DNA of 5,679 nucleotides from an uncultured Myxococcales bacterium (GTDB lineage: Bacteria; Myxococcota_A; Bradymonadia; Bradymonadales; Bradymonadaceae): NCBI GenBank assembly GCA_913058025.1, contig CAJXPN010000342.1:1-5679 (forward strand), written 5' to 3'. Both the position numbers and the translations under genes were made by a program. Under the pieces are notes generated by a model. It made no database searches, was not told the origin of the DNA, and worked only from the letters and a program-made list of their open reading frames with translations. Positions 1 to 5,679 of the stretch are shown one piece after another (position 1 is the stretch's first letter; every line of letters begins with the position of its first letter).

Positions 1-49
1 ATCTACACAGAGTAGATCGTCGGCAGCGTCAGATGTGTATAAGAGACAG
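1..49 (+). other. Nextera i5 adapter and Tn5 mosaic end (synthetic)
   Basis: This is not genomic sequence. Bases 1-8 match the end of the Illumina P5 segment, 9-16 (AGAGTAGA) match a standard Nextera i5 index, 17-30 match the Read 1 linker, and 31-49 are the 19-base Tn5 mosaic end (AGATGTGTATAAGAGACAG). The genomic insert begins at base 50. The kinase gene on the minus strand is cut exactly at this junction, so its missing end is a library or assembly artefact and not a biological truncation. Confidence 0.98.
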
Positions 50-963
50 TCATACGCCTGCGCGAGCCCGAGGCCTATGTGGCCGGGCTTGGTCGTGAAG
101 AACGGGTTCGTGGCGTGCTCCTGGGTGTACTCGTTCATGCCGTCGCCGCGATCCACGATGTCGAAGCGCGCGTAGCCGTTGCCGAGCTCCCAGATGTCGA
201 CCTCGATCTGCTCGTCCGGGTAGCTCGCCTCGATCGAGTTGCGCACCAACGGCAGCAGGATCCGTTCGAGGTAGTCCGTGGGCACGAGCGCGTTCTCGCT
301 CAGCTCATGGCCGCGCCCGTCGACGCGGAAGCTCCCTTCGCTCCAGGACGAGATGATCTCGGGCGCCTCGTTCAGGCGAACGCGCGGGGCGTCGTAGCCG
401 TCGTAGACGATGTTCGGGTCGATGACGGAGTCGAGGTTGTCCAGGATCTCGTCGAGCGAGGAGACCATCCGGTCCGCGGTCTCGACGGCCATGGAGGGGT
501 TGTCCCGGAGGAGCTCGGCGAGCGCGACCATGCTCGTGAGGCGGTTGCGGACGTACTGGGCGAGCGAGAGCCGCACGTGGTTGAGCATGTCCCGGCGTAG
601 CCGGCGGCGGCGCCACTCCTGGGACTGGAGCAGCGACGACTCGTCCACGATGTAGAACGTGATCGGCACGTGCCGCCGGTTCGGCTGGTTGGGCGAGACC
701 GACCAGTAGCGGAACCCTTGCGGCTTGTCCGTGTCGTCGATGATGGAGACGTAGAACTCGAGGATGCCGTTCTGTCGGCGCAGCACCTTCTCGAACGACA
801 GGAAGGGTAGGGTCGTGTCGTCGAACAGGTGGTAGATCGAATTGACCTCACGCTCTTCGAGGCGGAGCGCTTCGGAGAAGAACTGGGGCGCCTCGATGAT
901 CATCCCTCGCGGGCTGATCACCAGGAGTCCTCCTGGGAACGGATTGGGCTTCTTGCTCGACAC
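50..963 (-). CDS. PAS-domain histidine kinase, C-terminus cut by adapter
   Basis: Soluble sensor histidine kinase; 304 residues are present and the end is lost at the adapter. The GTG start at 963-961 was chosen because AGGA lies 5 bases upstream and because the first PAS strand (GGLLVISPRG) needs it; the next ATG at 903 would cut that strand. Residues about 6-115 look like a PAS sensor fold, and an Arg-rich linker (EWRRRRLRRD) leads into a helical dimerisation region at about 120-175. The ATPase domain shows the N box (N242, NSIEA), G1 box (DRGDGM, 271-276), F box (NPFFTTKP, 286-293) and G2 box (GLGLA, 297-301). No membrane segment or signal peptide is seen, so it is probably cytoplasmic. 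Oddly, where HisKA domains have H-E-x-R-N-P-L, this protein reads AQYVRNRL, with Q136 at the phosphoacceptor position; the nearest histidine is H129. It lies 38 bases after the FadL-like gene and is probably cotranscribed with it. No response regulator is visible. The kinase-family call is strong; the signal sensed is unknown. Confidence 0.93.
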
Positions 964-1001
964 GTGAATCCTGTCCTGTCGGGTGTGACGCGACTGCTCG
1001 G

Positions 1002-2489
1002 TCAGTCGAGGAGGTAGAATGTGAGGCCTGCGCTCGCGATCCACGCGCTCGAAGACCACTCACCCTGGTTCTGTGGGTTCCCCGGAGGTTGGCCAGGGCG
1101 CGCGCACGCGTCCTGCTCGTAGTCGGGTCCCTGGCACTGACTCAGCGGGATGGCCTGGTAGACGTTCCCCGACTTGACGCTGCGATCGGGGGACGCGATG
1201 AGAGAGCCCCCGAGATCCAGGTCGACGAGGTCGCCGATGTGGAACGTCGCGCCCAGGCTCCCGGAGTACCGCTCCCACGCGACGAAGTCGGCGTGGGTGT
1301 CCGCGACCTGCTGCGTCGCCGTCTCCATGAATCCTCCCACGTGACCCGTCAACCATGGCAGCGCCGCGTAGCTCACGCCCGCGCGCAGGCTGTACGTGTC
1401 GCGCCAGTTCTTGGTCTGGTAGACGGTGTTGAGCGTGAGCGGGGTGCCGAACCCGAGGTCGAGGTCGCCGTCGAAGTCCACGACGAAGTCCTGCGTGCGG
1501 GACCAGTCCTCCCACACGACATTGCCCTCGACCTCGACGCGGGGGCGGTCGGCGAACCCGGGGTGCGTCCCGCCCGCCCAGCCTACGCCGACCCGGAGCG
1601 ATCCGGCCTGATCGAGCGCCACGCGTACGCCGTCGTCGGTCAGGCTCGCCAGCTCGGCGAACTGAGGCGGCGGCTTGATCTCGGCCTTCCCCTTGCCCTC
1701 CCAGCTGATGGGCGGCCTGTAGCTCACGCCCAGGTGCAGCCCCTCGTACATGTAGCTCAACCCCAGGATCGCCGTCGGCTTGATGTCCTGGAGCTCGCTG
1801 ATCTCGAGCAGCGCGGAGTCTTCGTCCCGCTCCTGGTAGGGAGGGGAGGGCGGCGTCTTCGAGTCCGAGTACACCGTCAGCGCGTTCTGCTGGTAGGCCG
1901 CGCCCGCGCTCACACCCACCGAGAGGTGGTGTCGCTCGCCCAGGTCGAAGCGCCACGCGCCCGACGCCAGGAAGTAGATCTGGAGGAGGTTCGAGCCCTG
2001 GAGCATGTAGCGCGAGCCCGAGCTCTGGTCGGGCTCACACCCGCCGTCGGTCTTCTCCCCGTAACACAACCCAGTGTACGCGCTCGGCCCGAAGACCCCG
2101 AGCCCTAGCCCGAGGTTGTCGACGCCCGCGTCCCAACTCACCGCCATGAACGGGGCGGGGAAGGGCCCGCCGCTGTTCGTGCTCGGTTCGAACTCCTCGT
2201 TCAACGTCACCGAGCCGCGCGTCGTCACCAACGGGTCGCGCTGGAACGTCACGTCCTGGTTGATGAGGTTGCCGTTGAGCAGGATCTGGAGCCCGCGCGC
2301 CTCGGTCAGCAGCGCCGGGTTGAAGTACACCGCGGCGGCGTCCTTGCGCAGCGCCACACCCGTGCCTCCTCGCGCCACGGACTTCGTCGTGTTCTCGCCC
2401 AGCTCGAAGCCTCCTGCGGAGGCGTCGAGCGCGGGCAGCGTGAACGCGACGGCCAGCATCGCAGTGAGCACATGGGTCGGGCGGATCAC
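1002..2489 (-). CDS. OMPP1/FadL/TodX-family outer-membrane transporter
   Basis: Predicted outer-membrane beta-barrel of 495 residues, of the family that carries long-chain fatty acids and other hydrophobic compounds across the outer membrane. The GTG start at 2489-2487 is preceded by GGAG nine bases upstream and gives a good signal peptide: short basic n-region, hydrophobic stretch at about 7-21, and cleavage after DASA at residue 25. An open frame extends to 2711 but overlaps the methyltransferase and would bury the signal peptide. The mature N-terminus (GGFELGE, then ARGGTGVALRKDAAAVYFNPALL with NPA at 57-59) is the typical FadL plug region. The rest is rich in alternating, aromatic-bordered strands such as HLGVSYRPPISW and YSLRAGVSYAALPWLTGHVGGF, ending in GLTFYLLD. 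E. coli FadL is 446 residues, so this is slightly long. Two close cysteine pairs, C142/C151 and C452/C462, lie in probable loops. The substrate cannot be read from sequence, so the symbol fadL is not assigned. It starts 43 bases after the methyltransferase gene. Confidence 0.92.
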   Translation of the reverse strand: MIRPTHVLTAMLAVAFTLPALDASAGGFELGENTTKSVARGGTGVALRKDAAAVYFNPALLTEARGLQILLNGNLINQDVTFQRDPLVTTRGSVTLNEEFEPSTNSGGPFPAPFMAVSWDAGVDNLGLGLGVFGPSAYTGLCYGEKTDGGCEPDQSSGSRYMLQGSNLLQIYFLASGAWRFDLGERHHLSVGVSAGAAYQQNALTVYSDSKTPPSPPYQERDEDSALLEISELQDIKPTAILGLSYMYEGLHLGVSYRPPISWEGKGKAEIKPPPQFAELASLTDDGVRVALDQAGSLRVGVGWAGGTHPGFADRPRVEVEGNVVWEDWSRTQDFVVDFDGDLDLGFGTPLTLNTVYQTKNWRDTYSLRAGVSYAALPWLTGHVGGFMETATQQVADTHADFVAWERYSGSLGATFHIGDLVDLDLGGSLIASPDRSVKSGNVYQAIPLSQCQGPDYEQDACARPGQPPGNPQNQGEWSSSAWIASAGLTFYLLD

Positions 2490-2532
2490 GTCGGACAACT
2501 CCGTATGGGCGGACGCCCCACAGAAACACAAA

Positions 2533-4086
2533 TCAATCTTCTTTCGAGTCTGCGTCCGTCTTATCAGGAAGTTCTCCCTCGGGCGAGTCCGTATCCTCAG
2601 CATTCGTCGCCTCTTCAACACCTTCCGGCTCGTCGATCGGGTCGAGGATGTAGTCCTCTCCCTCGGCCATGGCGAGGTCGTCGGTGCGCTCGGTCTGGAG
2701 CACCTCCTCACGGTCGAGCGGCGGGACCGGGCCCGTCGTCGTCGCGTCGAGCTGGCCGTGCAGGCGAGCGATCTCGGCGACCGCTGCCTCGAGCTCGCGC
2801 TCCAGGTAGGCCACCTTCGACGCGTCGACGAGCAGCGATCTCGCCTCGGCGAGCAGCCGCTCCGCGTCCGACCTGATCCCGCGGTGGGTCTGGTCGAGCG
2901 CCAGGACGAGCTCTCCGAGATCCGCGCCCTTGGCGCGATCCCGAGTCATCGCCTCGGCGAGCTCGTCGAGCGTCGGGCGCAGCCGGATCTGCGTCGGGCT
3001 CTCGTCGAGCATGACCTCCTCGGTGGCGTCGTAGGCGCCCGTGGCCTCGTCGAGGCCGCGGTCCATGAGCTCCGACTCCGATCCGATGTGGGGTACGACG
3101 CCGGTGGACTGGCGCGCCTGGAGGTCCTGGACGAGCATGCTCATGCGCTCGGTCAGGCTGTAATAGGGCAGGCGCACCTCGCGCAGGCGCAACGGCTGGA
3201 GGCCGTCCTCCCCGCAGAGGAGGAGCTCCACGCCGGCCACGTCGGCCTCACTCGTGCACAGCGTCTTGTCCACGTCGATGAAGCGTTCGGCCCCCTGCGC
3301 TTCGCGCAGCGGAGACTCTTTGGCGTTGAGCGCGCGCGTCTCGGAGACCGCGACGCGCTCCTCCCCCCCCTCCGAGATCTTACGCGACTCCGCGCTCACC
3401 ACGCCCGGCCTGTCCTCGACCGGAGGGTTGTCGAAGACGAACCCGTAGATGGGGCGCTGGGGGTAGCGCTGTACCGACCCGAAGTAGTTCGAGAGCTCCC
3501 CGAGCTGAGGGACCCTGGAGGAGCCTCTGTTGATGTCCACGTGCTCGCCCGGGTTCGTGTACCCGTAGCGCGGCAGCACCGTCTCCATCCCGCGCACGTT
3601 GCGCAGCTCGATGGCGCACGCGTACTCACCTTGCGGCTTGAGCACGCGGCGGACCTCCCTGAGGAGGTTGGGGTCGGTCACCGGCGACGACGGGTCGAGG
3701 CAGATCACCATGTCGAAGGTGTCGTCGGGGAACCCGAGCTCCTCCCAGAGCATGACGTGGAAGTCGAGCCCTTGCTTGGCGTGCTTCATGCGCGCGAGCT
3801 CGAGGACGCCGGGGCGGTGGTCGATCGCGTCGACCATCTGCGCGCCCAGCTCCAGGAGCATCGAGGAGCCCAGGCCGCTCCCGCAGCCGACGTCGAGCAC
3901 GCGCGCGCCTCGCACTCTGTTCGAGAGCATCAGGTAACGAGGAAGCAGCGCGTGCCACTCCCCCTCGAGTGTGTGGAGTCCGAAGTATCGATTCATGTAC
4001 GGCTCGAGGCGCATGAGGTGCGAAATCGAGCGCGCTCTCGCGCGCGTCGTGACCTCCGACAGTGTACCTCTGCGCCGCCCACGCAC
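2533..4086 (-). CDS. SAM-dependent methyltransferase with coiled-coil, acidic C-terminus
   Basis: Protein of 517 residues. Residues about 35-219 form a class I (Rossmann-like) SAM-dependent methyltransferase domain: motif I VLDVGCGSG at 63-71, the acidic residue ending strand 2 at D89, strand 4 FDMVICLDPSSP at 124-135, and the conserved helix and turn LLREVRRVLKPQGEY at 141-155. Residues about 220-405 were not recognised; they contain VELLLCG and a stretch around LREVRLPYYSLTERM that may form a second small fold. Residues about 407-447 are heptad-like and Ala/Glu/Leu-rich, a likely coiled coil, and 469-517 are a strongly acidic, probably disordered tail. The GTG start at 4086-4084 has GGAGG twelve bases upstream, a rather long spacing; ATG at 4014 is the alternative but lacks a ribosome site and would remove only an Arg-rich leader. 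It begins 19 bases after the small membrane-protein gene, with the ribosome site right behind that stop codon. The methylated substrate is unknown. A run of eight G falls at codons 239-242. Confidence 0.88.
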   Translation of the reverse strand: MRGRRRGTLSEVTTRARARSISHLMRLEPYMNRYFGLHTLEGEWHALLPRYLMLSNRVRGARVLDVGCGSGLGSSMLLELGAQMVDAIDHRPGVLELARMKHAKQGLDFHVMLWEELGFPDDTFDMVICLDPSSPVTDPNLLREVRRVLKPQGEYACAIELRNVRGMETVLPRYGYTNPGEHVDINRGSSRVPQLGELSNYFGSVQRYPQRPIYGFVFDNPPVEDRPGVVSAESRKISEGGEERVAVSETRALNAKESPLREAQGAERFIDVDKTLCTSEADVAGVELLLCGEDGLQPLRLREVRLPYYSLTERMSMLVQDLQARQSTGVVPHIGSESELMDRGLDEATGAYDATEEVMLDESPTQIRLRPTLDELAEAMTRDRAKGADLGELVLALDQTHRGIRSDAERLLAEARSLLVDASKVAYLERELEAAVAEIARLHGQLDATTTGPVPPLDREEVLQTERTDDLAMAEGEDYILDPIDEPEGVEEATNAEDTDSPEGELPDKTDADSKED

Positions 4087-4105
4087 AACAATTCGTCGCC
4101 TCCGC

Positions 4106-4291
4106 CTAGAAGCGCAGGCCCCACTTCGCCCTGTACTTCAACCACCTGAACGTCAAGAACGCCGTCATGGGTATCCCGAACATCAGGAAGTATGGGGTCA
4201 ACAGCGTCAGCAACACCGTCGCCGTCGCGCTGCCCAGGGCGGCGAAGCCCTTGTACTTGGCAGTCTTCTTCGTAAGCTCGGTTCTCTGCAT
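4106..4291 (-). CDS. Small cationic membrane protein, 61 residues
   Basis: Family not recognised. The ATG at 4291-4289 follows a strong purine-rich ribosome site (GAGAGGAGAGT, core AGGAG three bases before the ATG). The frame is open further upstream to 4459, but only this start has a ribosome site and everything before it looks noncoding. The protein has a basic N-terminus (MQRTELTKKTAKYKG), a hydrophobic core at about 16-48 long enough for one long or two short membrane helices with a possible turn at P33 or G39-P41, and a basic, aromatic C-terminus (FRWLKYRAKWGLRF). Positive charge on both sides suggests a hairpin with both ends in the cytoplasm, or a surface-associated amphipath. It is the first gene of the minus-strand operon and ends 19 bases before the methyltransferase, so it may be translationally coupled to it. 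Function unknown; ribosome site, context and composition support a real gene. Confidence 0.72.
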   Translation of the reverse strand: MQRTELTKKTAKYKGFAALGSATATVLLTLLTPYFLMFGIPMTAFLTFRWLKYRAKWGLRF

Positions 4292-4502
4292 ACTCTCCTC
4301 TCGTGAACGGGGCTCGGGCGCACCTCGCGTCCTCCGCGCCACATCCATAATGATGGGCGCGAGACCTCGAACTGGCAAACGCAACATGCCCGCACGTTGA
4401 CACGCGAGCGCCCTCGTGGCAACGCTGCGCGACACGGCGAAGCGCGCGCCGGGCCCCACCTGGCCGACACATTACACCACGCGCGAGACCCCCGAGGACG
4501 AC
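4292..4502. promoter_or_regulatory. Divergent intergenic region between operon and psd
   Basis: These 211 bases separate the start codon of the small membrane-protein gene (minus strand) from that of psd (plus strand), so promoters for both directions must lie here or overlap the genes. A plausible minus-strand promoter is listed separately. For psd only the ribosome site is clear: GAGG at 4494-4497, five bases before the ATG. No RNA gene, riboswitch or convincing operator palindrome was seen. Confidence 0.6.
4350..4378 (-). promoter_or_regulatory. Candidate sigma70-type promoter for the minus-strand operon
   Basis: Read on the minus strand, TTGCCA (4378-4373, five of six matches to TTGACA) is followed by a 17-base spacer and CATCAT (4355-4350, four of six matches to TATAAT, including the key A2 and T6). 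The -10 sits in a local AT-rich dip (CATCATTATGG) in very GC-rich DNA. Transcription would start near 4343 and leave a leader of about 50 bases before the ATG at 4291. This is a pattern match only; start sites in GC-rich bacteria are hard to predict. Confidence 0.35.
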
Positions 4503-5378
4503 ATGAGCGACGACAACTCCAGCGCGTTCGAGCGCGCCGCCATGAACGCCTTGCGGGTCCTCCCGCGCTCGACCGTCAGCCGCATCTTCGGCGCGATCTC
4601 CGAGCTCGAACTCCCCCACGCCCTCCGCGGCGTCGTCAACGGCGGGTTCGCTTCGTTCGCGGGCATCGACACCTCCGAGGCCGCCGCGCCCCCCGCCGCC
4701 TACCGCTCCCTGAACGCCTACTTCACGCGCAAGCTCAAGGTCGGCGCTCGCCCGCCCGAGGCCAGCGCCCCCGGCGACCTCGTCAGCCCGGTCGATGGCC
4801 GCCTCACGCAGCTCGGCTCGCTCTCCGACGGGACCCTCATCCAGGCCAAGGGTCGCACCTACCTGCTCGAGGACCTGCTCGACTCGGGCTCCGAGGCGCG
4901 CCGCTTCAAGGGCGGCGTCTACCTCACGATCTACCTCTCGCCGCGCGACTACCACCGCATCCACAGCCCCGCCGCGGCCTCGATCTCCAGGATGAGCTAC
5001 ATCCCCGGCACGCTCTGGCCCGTCAACCCGATGTCCGTGCGCCACGTCGACGACCTCTTCGCCGTCAACGAGCGCGTCGTCTCGTACCTCGACTCCGACG
5101 ACGTCGGCGCGCTCGCGCTCATCAAGGTCGGCGCGACCTGCGTCGGGCGCATCACGCTCTCCTACCACGACCTCCAGAGCAACGGCGCCTTCCGCCGCCG
5201 ACGTGACGTCACGCTCGAGCGCCCGGTGGACATAGGGTGCGGCGAGGAGCTCGCCGCGTTCAACCTCGGCTCGACCGTCATCCTGCTCCTCGAGGACCCC
5301 TCGTTCGCGCTCCGCGCCGGGCTCGAGCTCGGCCAGAAGGTCCGCATGGGCGAGCTGCTCGGCTCCGTCGACGCCTGA
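4503..5378 (+). CDS. psd: Phosphatidylserine decarboxylase proenzyme, class I
   Basis: Converts phosphatidylserine to phosphatidylethanolamine and CO2 at the inner membrane, the last step of PE synthesis. The 291-residue proenzyme is expected to cut itself at G256-S257 in the LGST motif (AFNLGSTVILLLE), giving a beta chain of 256 residues and a short alpha chain whose serine becomes the pyruvoyl cofactor. The triad known from E. coli Psd (D90/H147/S254) is matched by D98 in SPVDGR, H154 in DYHRIHSP and S257; H151 is also conserved. Other family blocks are YRSLNAYFTRKL (N-terminal part), FKGGVYLTIYLSPRDYHRIHSP, LFAVNERVV and VGATCVGRITL. It is shorter than the 322-residue E. coli enzyme, mainly because it lacks the extra C-terminal tail, so it looks complete. 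ATG at 4503 was chosen for its GAGG ribosome site; an in-frame GTG at 4416 has none. It is transcribed away from the minus-strand operon, with no partner such as pssA in view. Confidence 0.96.
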   Translation: MSDDNSSAFERAAMNALRVLPRSTVSRIFGAISELELPHALRGVVNGGFASFAGIDTSEAAAPPAAYRSLNAYFTRKLKVGARPPEASAPGDLVSPVDGRLTQLGSLSDGTLIQAKGRTYLLEDLLDSGSEARRFKGGVYLTIYLSPRDYHRIHSPAAASISRMSYIPGTLWPVNPMSVRHVDDLFAVNERVVSYLDSDDVGALALIKVGATCVGRITLSYHDLQSNGAFRRRRDVTLERPVDIGCGEELAAFNLGSTVILLLEDPSFALRAGLELGQKVRMGELLGSVDA

Positions 5379-5424
5379 TCCGCTTCGTCCTATGTTCTCT
5401 GGGGGGGTCGCACTGGCTGCATGC

Positions 5425-5443
5425 CCCTGGGTTCCTCCCAGGG
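5425..5443 (+). terminator. Perfect 7-bp hairpin after psd, possible terminator
   Basis: CCCTGGG (5425-5431), loop TTCCT, CCCAGGG (5437-5443). Four more outer pairs (CATG with CGTG, including one G-T pair) can form if C5424 is bulged. The stem lies 46 bases after the psd stop codon and 34 bases before the next start. The following DNA (TGTGTTCTATGTCTTTGG) is T-rich for this genome but lacks a true T-run, so it is either a weak intrinsic terminator or a leader hairpin of the downstream gene. Confidence 0.4.
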
Positions 5444-5477
5444 CGTGTGTTCTATGTCTTTGGTTGTAGGTAGCGGC

Positions 5478-5651
5478 ATGGTGAAGAAGATGGCGAACGT
5501 GACCCTCGGCGATGGCCTCGAGGTGTCCGCGTCCGAGCTCCCCGACCCCGACCTCCTGAGCGCGCTCGGCGACCCCCCCGAGAAGGTCCTGTTCTTCGAC
5601 GGGACGCTCTCGCTGGGAGACGACGACCTCGACCTCGACGCGCTCGAGGGC
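5478..5651 (+). CDS. Unrecognised acidic protein, C-terminus cut by adapter
   Basis: Only the first 58 codons are present before the 3' adapter. The ATG at 5478 has a modest ribosome site (AGG seven bases upstream, in GTAGGTAGCGGC). The protein begins MVKKMANVTLGDGLEVSASE, continues through a proline- and leucine-containing stretch (LPDPDLLSALGDPPEKVLF), and ends in a strongly acidic, alternating segment (SLGDDDLDLDALEG). Codon use matches the neighbours (G/C in third positions), which supports a real gene. There is no signal peptide or membrane segment in the visible part. The alternation of Asp with Leu could be the start of a repeat or beta-solenoid protein, but too little is present to name a family. 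It may be read through from psd (99-base gap) or have its own promoter. Residues encoded past 5651 (starting LSLIHISEP) are adapter translation. Confidence 0.6.
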
Positions 5652-5679
5652 CTGTCTCTTATACACATCTCCGAGCCCA
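5652..5679 (+). other. Tn5 mosaic end and Nextera Read 2/i7 adapter start (synthetic)
   Basis: Bases 5652-5670 (CTGTCTCTTATACACATCT) are the reverse complement of the 19-base Tn5 mosaic end, and 5671-5679 (CCGAGCCCA) begin the Nextera Read 2 adapter complement. The genomic insert ends at 5651. Reverse-strand frames entering here start with the peptides MCIRDR or MYKRQ, which come from adapter translation and are not biological. Confidence 0.98.

Noticed and set aside
2490..2711. Upstream extension of the FadL-like gene to a start at 2711
   Set aside because: It overlaps the methyltransferase coding end, is Arg/Ser/Thr-rich, and would place the signal peptide in the interior; GTG at 2489 with GGAG fits better.
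2074..4149. A 691-codon plus-strand open frame antisense to the methyltransferase and FadL-like genes, longer than either
   Set aside because: It has Arg/Val/Leu/Ala/Glu-rich, low-information composition without recognisable domains. The opposite strand carries clear domain motifs, ribosome sites and a signal peptide. Long antisense frames are expected when G/C fills third codon positions.
4397..4402. TTGACA perfect -35 hexamer on the plus strand ahead of psd
   Set aside because: No acceptable -10 hexamer follows at 16-18 bases (CAACGC at 17), so it is probably chance.
4417..4430. Sigma54-like TGGCAACGCTGCGC upstream of psd
   Set aside because: The GG-to-GC spacing is one base short of the -24/-12 consensus and the TTGC half is poor.
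4416..4502. Upstream GTG start for psd
   Set aside because: There is no ribosome site before 4416, and the extra 29 residues do not resemble the family N-terminus; the ATG at 4503 has GAGG upstream.
50..5651. CRISPR array, tRNA/rRNA genes, insertion sequence or attachment site
   Set aside because: No repeat-spacer pattern, tRNA cloverleaf, rRNA segment, transposase or flanking inverted repeats were seen. The only transposon-derived sequence is the Tn5 mosaic end in the library adapters.
3993..5666. A 557-codon minus-strand open frame antisense to psd
   Set aside because: It starts inside the 3' adapter (MYKRQ), covers the well-supported psd on the other strand, and has a shadow-frame composition.

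Overview
The window is a GC-rich bacterial fragment (about two thirds G+C by eye, with strongly G/C-ending codons) carrying synthetic sequencing adapters at both ends. Bases 1-49 are the Illumina Nextera i5 adapter plus the 19-base Tn5 mosaic end. Bases 5652-5679 are the opposite mosaic end plus the start of the Read 2/i7 adapter. The genomic insert is therefore about 50-5651, and both terminal genes are cut by adapter. A FadL-type outer-membrane barrel shows a Gram-negative (diderm) cell. The GC content, codon usage, long antisense open frames and soluble PAS kinase would fit a myxobacterium-like organism (Myxococcota), but no marker here proves the taxon.

Layout. On the minus strand, read from about 4350 down to 50, four genes lie head to tail with gaps of 19, 43 and 38 bases and look like one operon: (i) a 61-residue, cationic, one- or two-helix membrane protein; (ii) a 517-residue protein with an N-terminal class I SAM-dependent methyltransferase domain, a long unrecognised middle, a coiled coil and an acidic tail; (iii) a 495-residue OMPP1/FadL/TodX-family outer-membrane transporter with a signal peptide; (iv) a soluble PAS-histidine kinase, cut by the 5' adapter inside its ATPase domain. 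A candidate sigma70-type promoter for this operon lies at 4350-4378.

Divergently, on the plus strand from 4503, is a complete class I phosphatidylserine decarboxylase (psd) with its D-H-S catalytic residues and LGST self-cleavage motif. A short spacer with a perfect 7-bp hairpin follows, then the first 58 codons of an unrecognised acidic protein cut by the 3' adapter.

How the genes may work together: psd makes phosphatidylethanolamine at the inner membrane, and FadL-family proteins carry hydrophobic molecules across the outer membrane, so both flanks of the divergent promoter touch the envelope or lipids. How the methyltransferase, small membrane protein and kinase join in is not visible from sequence. 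The points most worth a second look are the kinase, which appears to lack the usual phosphoacceptor histidine, and the unusual four-gene grouping.
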